DNA of 20,808 nt from a virus: the IMG/VR virus record IMGVR_UViG_3300009183_000432, positions 1 through 20,808 of that record; one strand, 5' to 3'. Below, in pieces: positions 20,663 through 20,808 of the stretch (position 1 is its first letter; each line of letters opens with the position of its first letter). The notes beneath the pieces were generated by a model that was not told the origin of the DNA, made no database searches, and was given only the letters and a program-made list of their open reading frames with translations. The position numbers and the translations under genes are program-made.

Positions 20663-20808
20663 ACAACTACAAAACAACCATCGCGGCCATCGCCTACGCA
20701 CTAGGCAAGTTTCTTCAAACATATCAAGGCGGGCCAGCTTGGATTTATCTTGTCGGACAAGTTCTCGAAACAGCAGCAATCGGCGGAGGCTTTGTTGTCG
20801 CCCGTGAC
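20659..20808 (+). CDS. Holin-like protein (partial, 5' part)
   Basis: The reading frame opens at ATG 20659, overlapping the previous stop, and runs off the window after 50 residues. It shows a short polar N-terminus (MNNYKTTIAA), a hydrophobic helix with YALGKFLQTY, a Gly-Pro turn, a second hydrophobic helix (PAWIYLVGQVLETAAIGGGF) and an Ala-Arg-Asp end. The Gly-rich second helix ending in 'A-R-D' resembles small phage holin families, in which pores release the endolysin. Being incomplete, it could also be another small membrane protein. Confidence 0.5.
   Translation, partial: MNNYKTTIAAIAYALGKFLQTYQGGPAWIYLVGQVLETAAIGGGFVVARD

Noticed and set aside
1-20808. CRISPR arrays, tRNA genes, insertion sequences or integrase/attachment sites
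   Set aside because: No regularly spaced repeats, cloverleaf-like sequence, transposase or integrase motif was found in this window.

Overview
The window is part of the late (structural) region of a tailed, siphovirus-like bacteriophage or prophage. All supported genes are on the + strand and tightly packed, with many ATGA or TAATG stop/start overlaps. I cannot name the host. Base composition is moderate-to-high GC. Almost no start codon has a recognisable Shine-Dalgarno sequence; leaders are instead A/C-rich and often carry CCTAAC. This would fit a host group that starts translation largely without Shine-Dalgarno pairing, but it does not identify one.

Layout. 1-494: the end of an unidentified gene and two small unknown genes. 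496-2798: the packaging module, a candidate small terminase (by position only) and a clear GpA-type large terminase. 2953-5572: a gpW-like head-tail connector and a lambda-type portal with an unusual C-terminal extension of about 275 residues. 5569-5748: a 59-residue XRE-type helix-turn-helix protein coupled to the portal stop. 5806-8173: a capsid protease with a probable in-frame scaffold start (6328), a decoration protein and the major capsid protein. 8205-9048: a GIY-YIG homing endonuclease whose start lies in a perfect 11-bp hairpin. 9065-10412: a small unknown protein, a glycosyltransferase-like protein and a second decoration or head-fibre protein. 10417-12905: head completion, tail completion, tail terminator, tail tube and a probable tail-assembly gene. 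12907-15027: tape measure protein. 15024-16702: two distal tail proteins of unknown class. 16741-20121: a 1126-residue tail fibre behind a good promoter candidate. 20123-20808: a small coiled-coil protein, a small membrane protein and the start of a holin-like protein.

The order (small terminase, A, W, B, C/Nu3, D, E, FI/FII, Z, U, V, G/T, H) follows phage lambda closely although most sequences differ strongly. That synteny supports several positional calls. The extras relative to lambda are the HTH gene, the homing endonuclease, the glycosyltransferase, the second decoration protein, and a replacement of the lambda M-L-K-I-J tail-tip block. The most unusual signals are the non-Shine-Dalgarno CCTAAC leaders, the hairpin on the endonuclease start, the hidden HTH gene, the hexamer repeat at the internal scaffold start, and a beta-rich module shared by two tail proteins.
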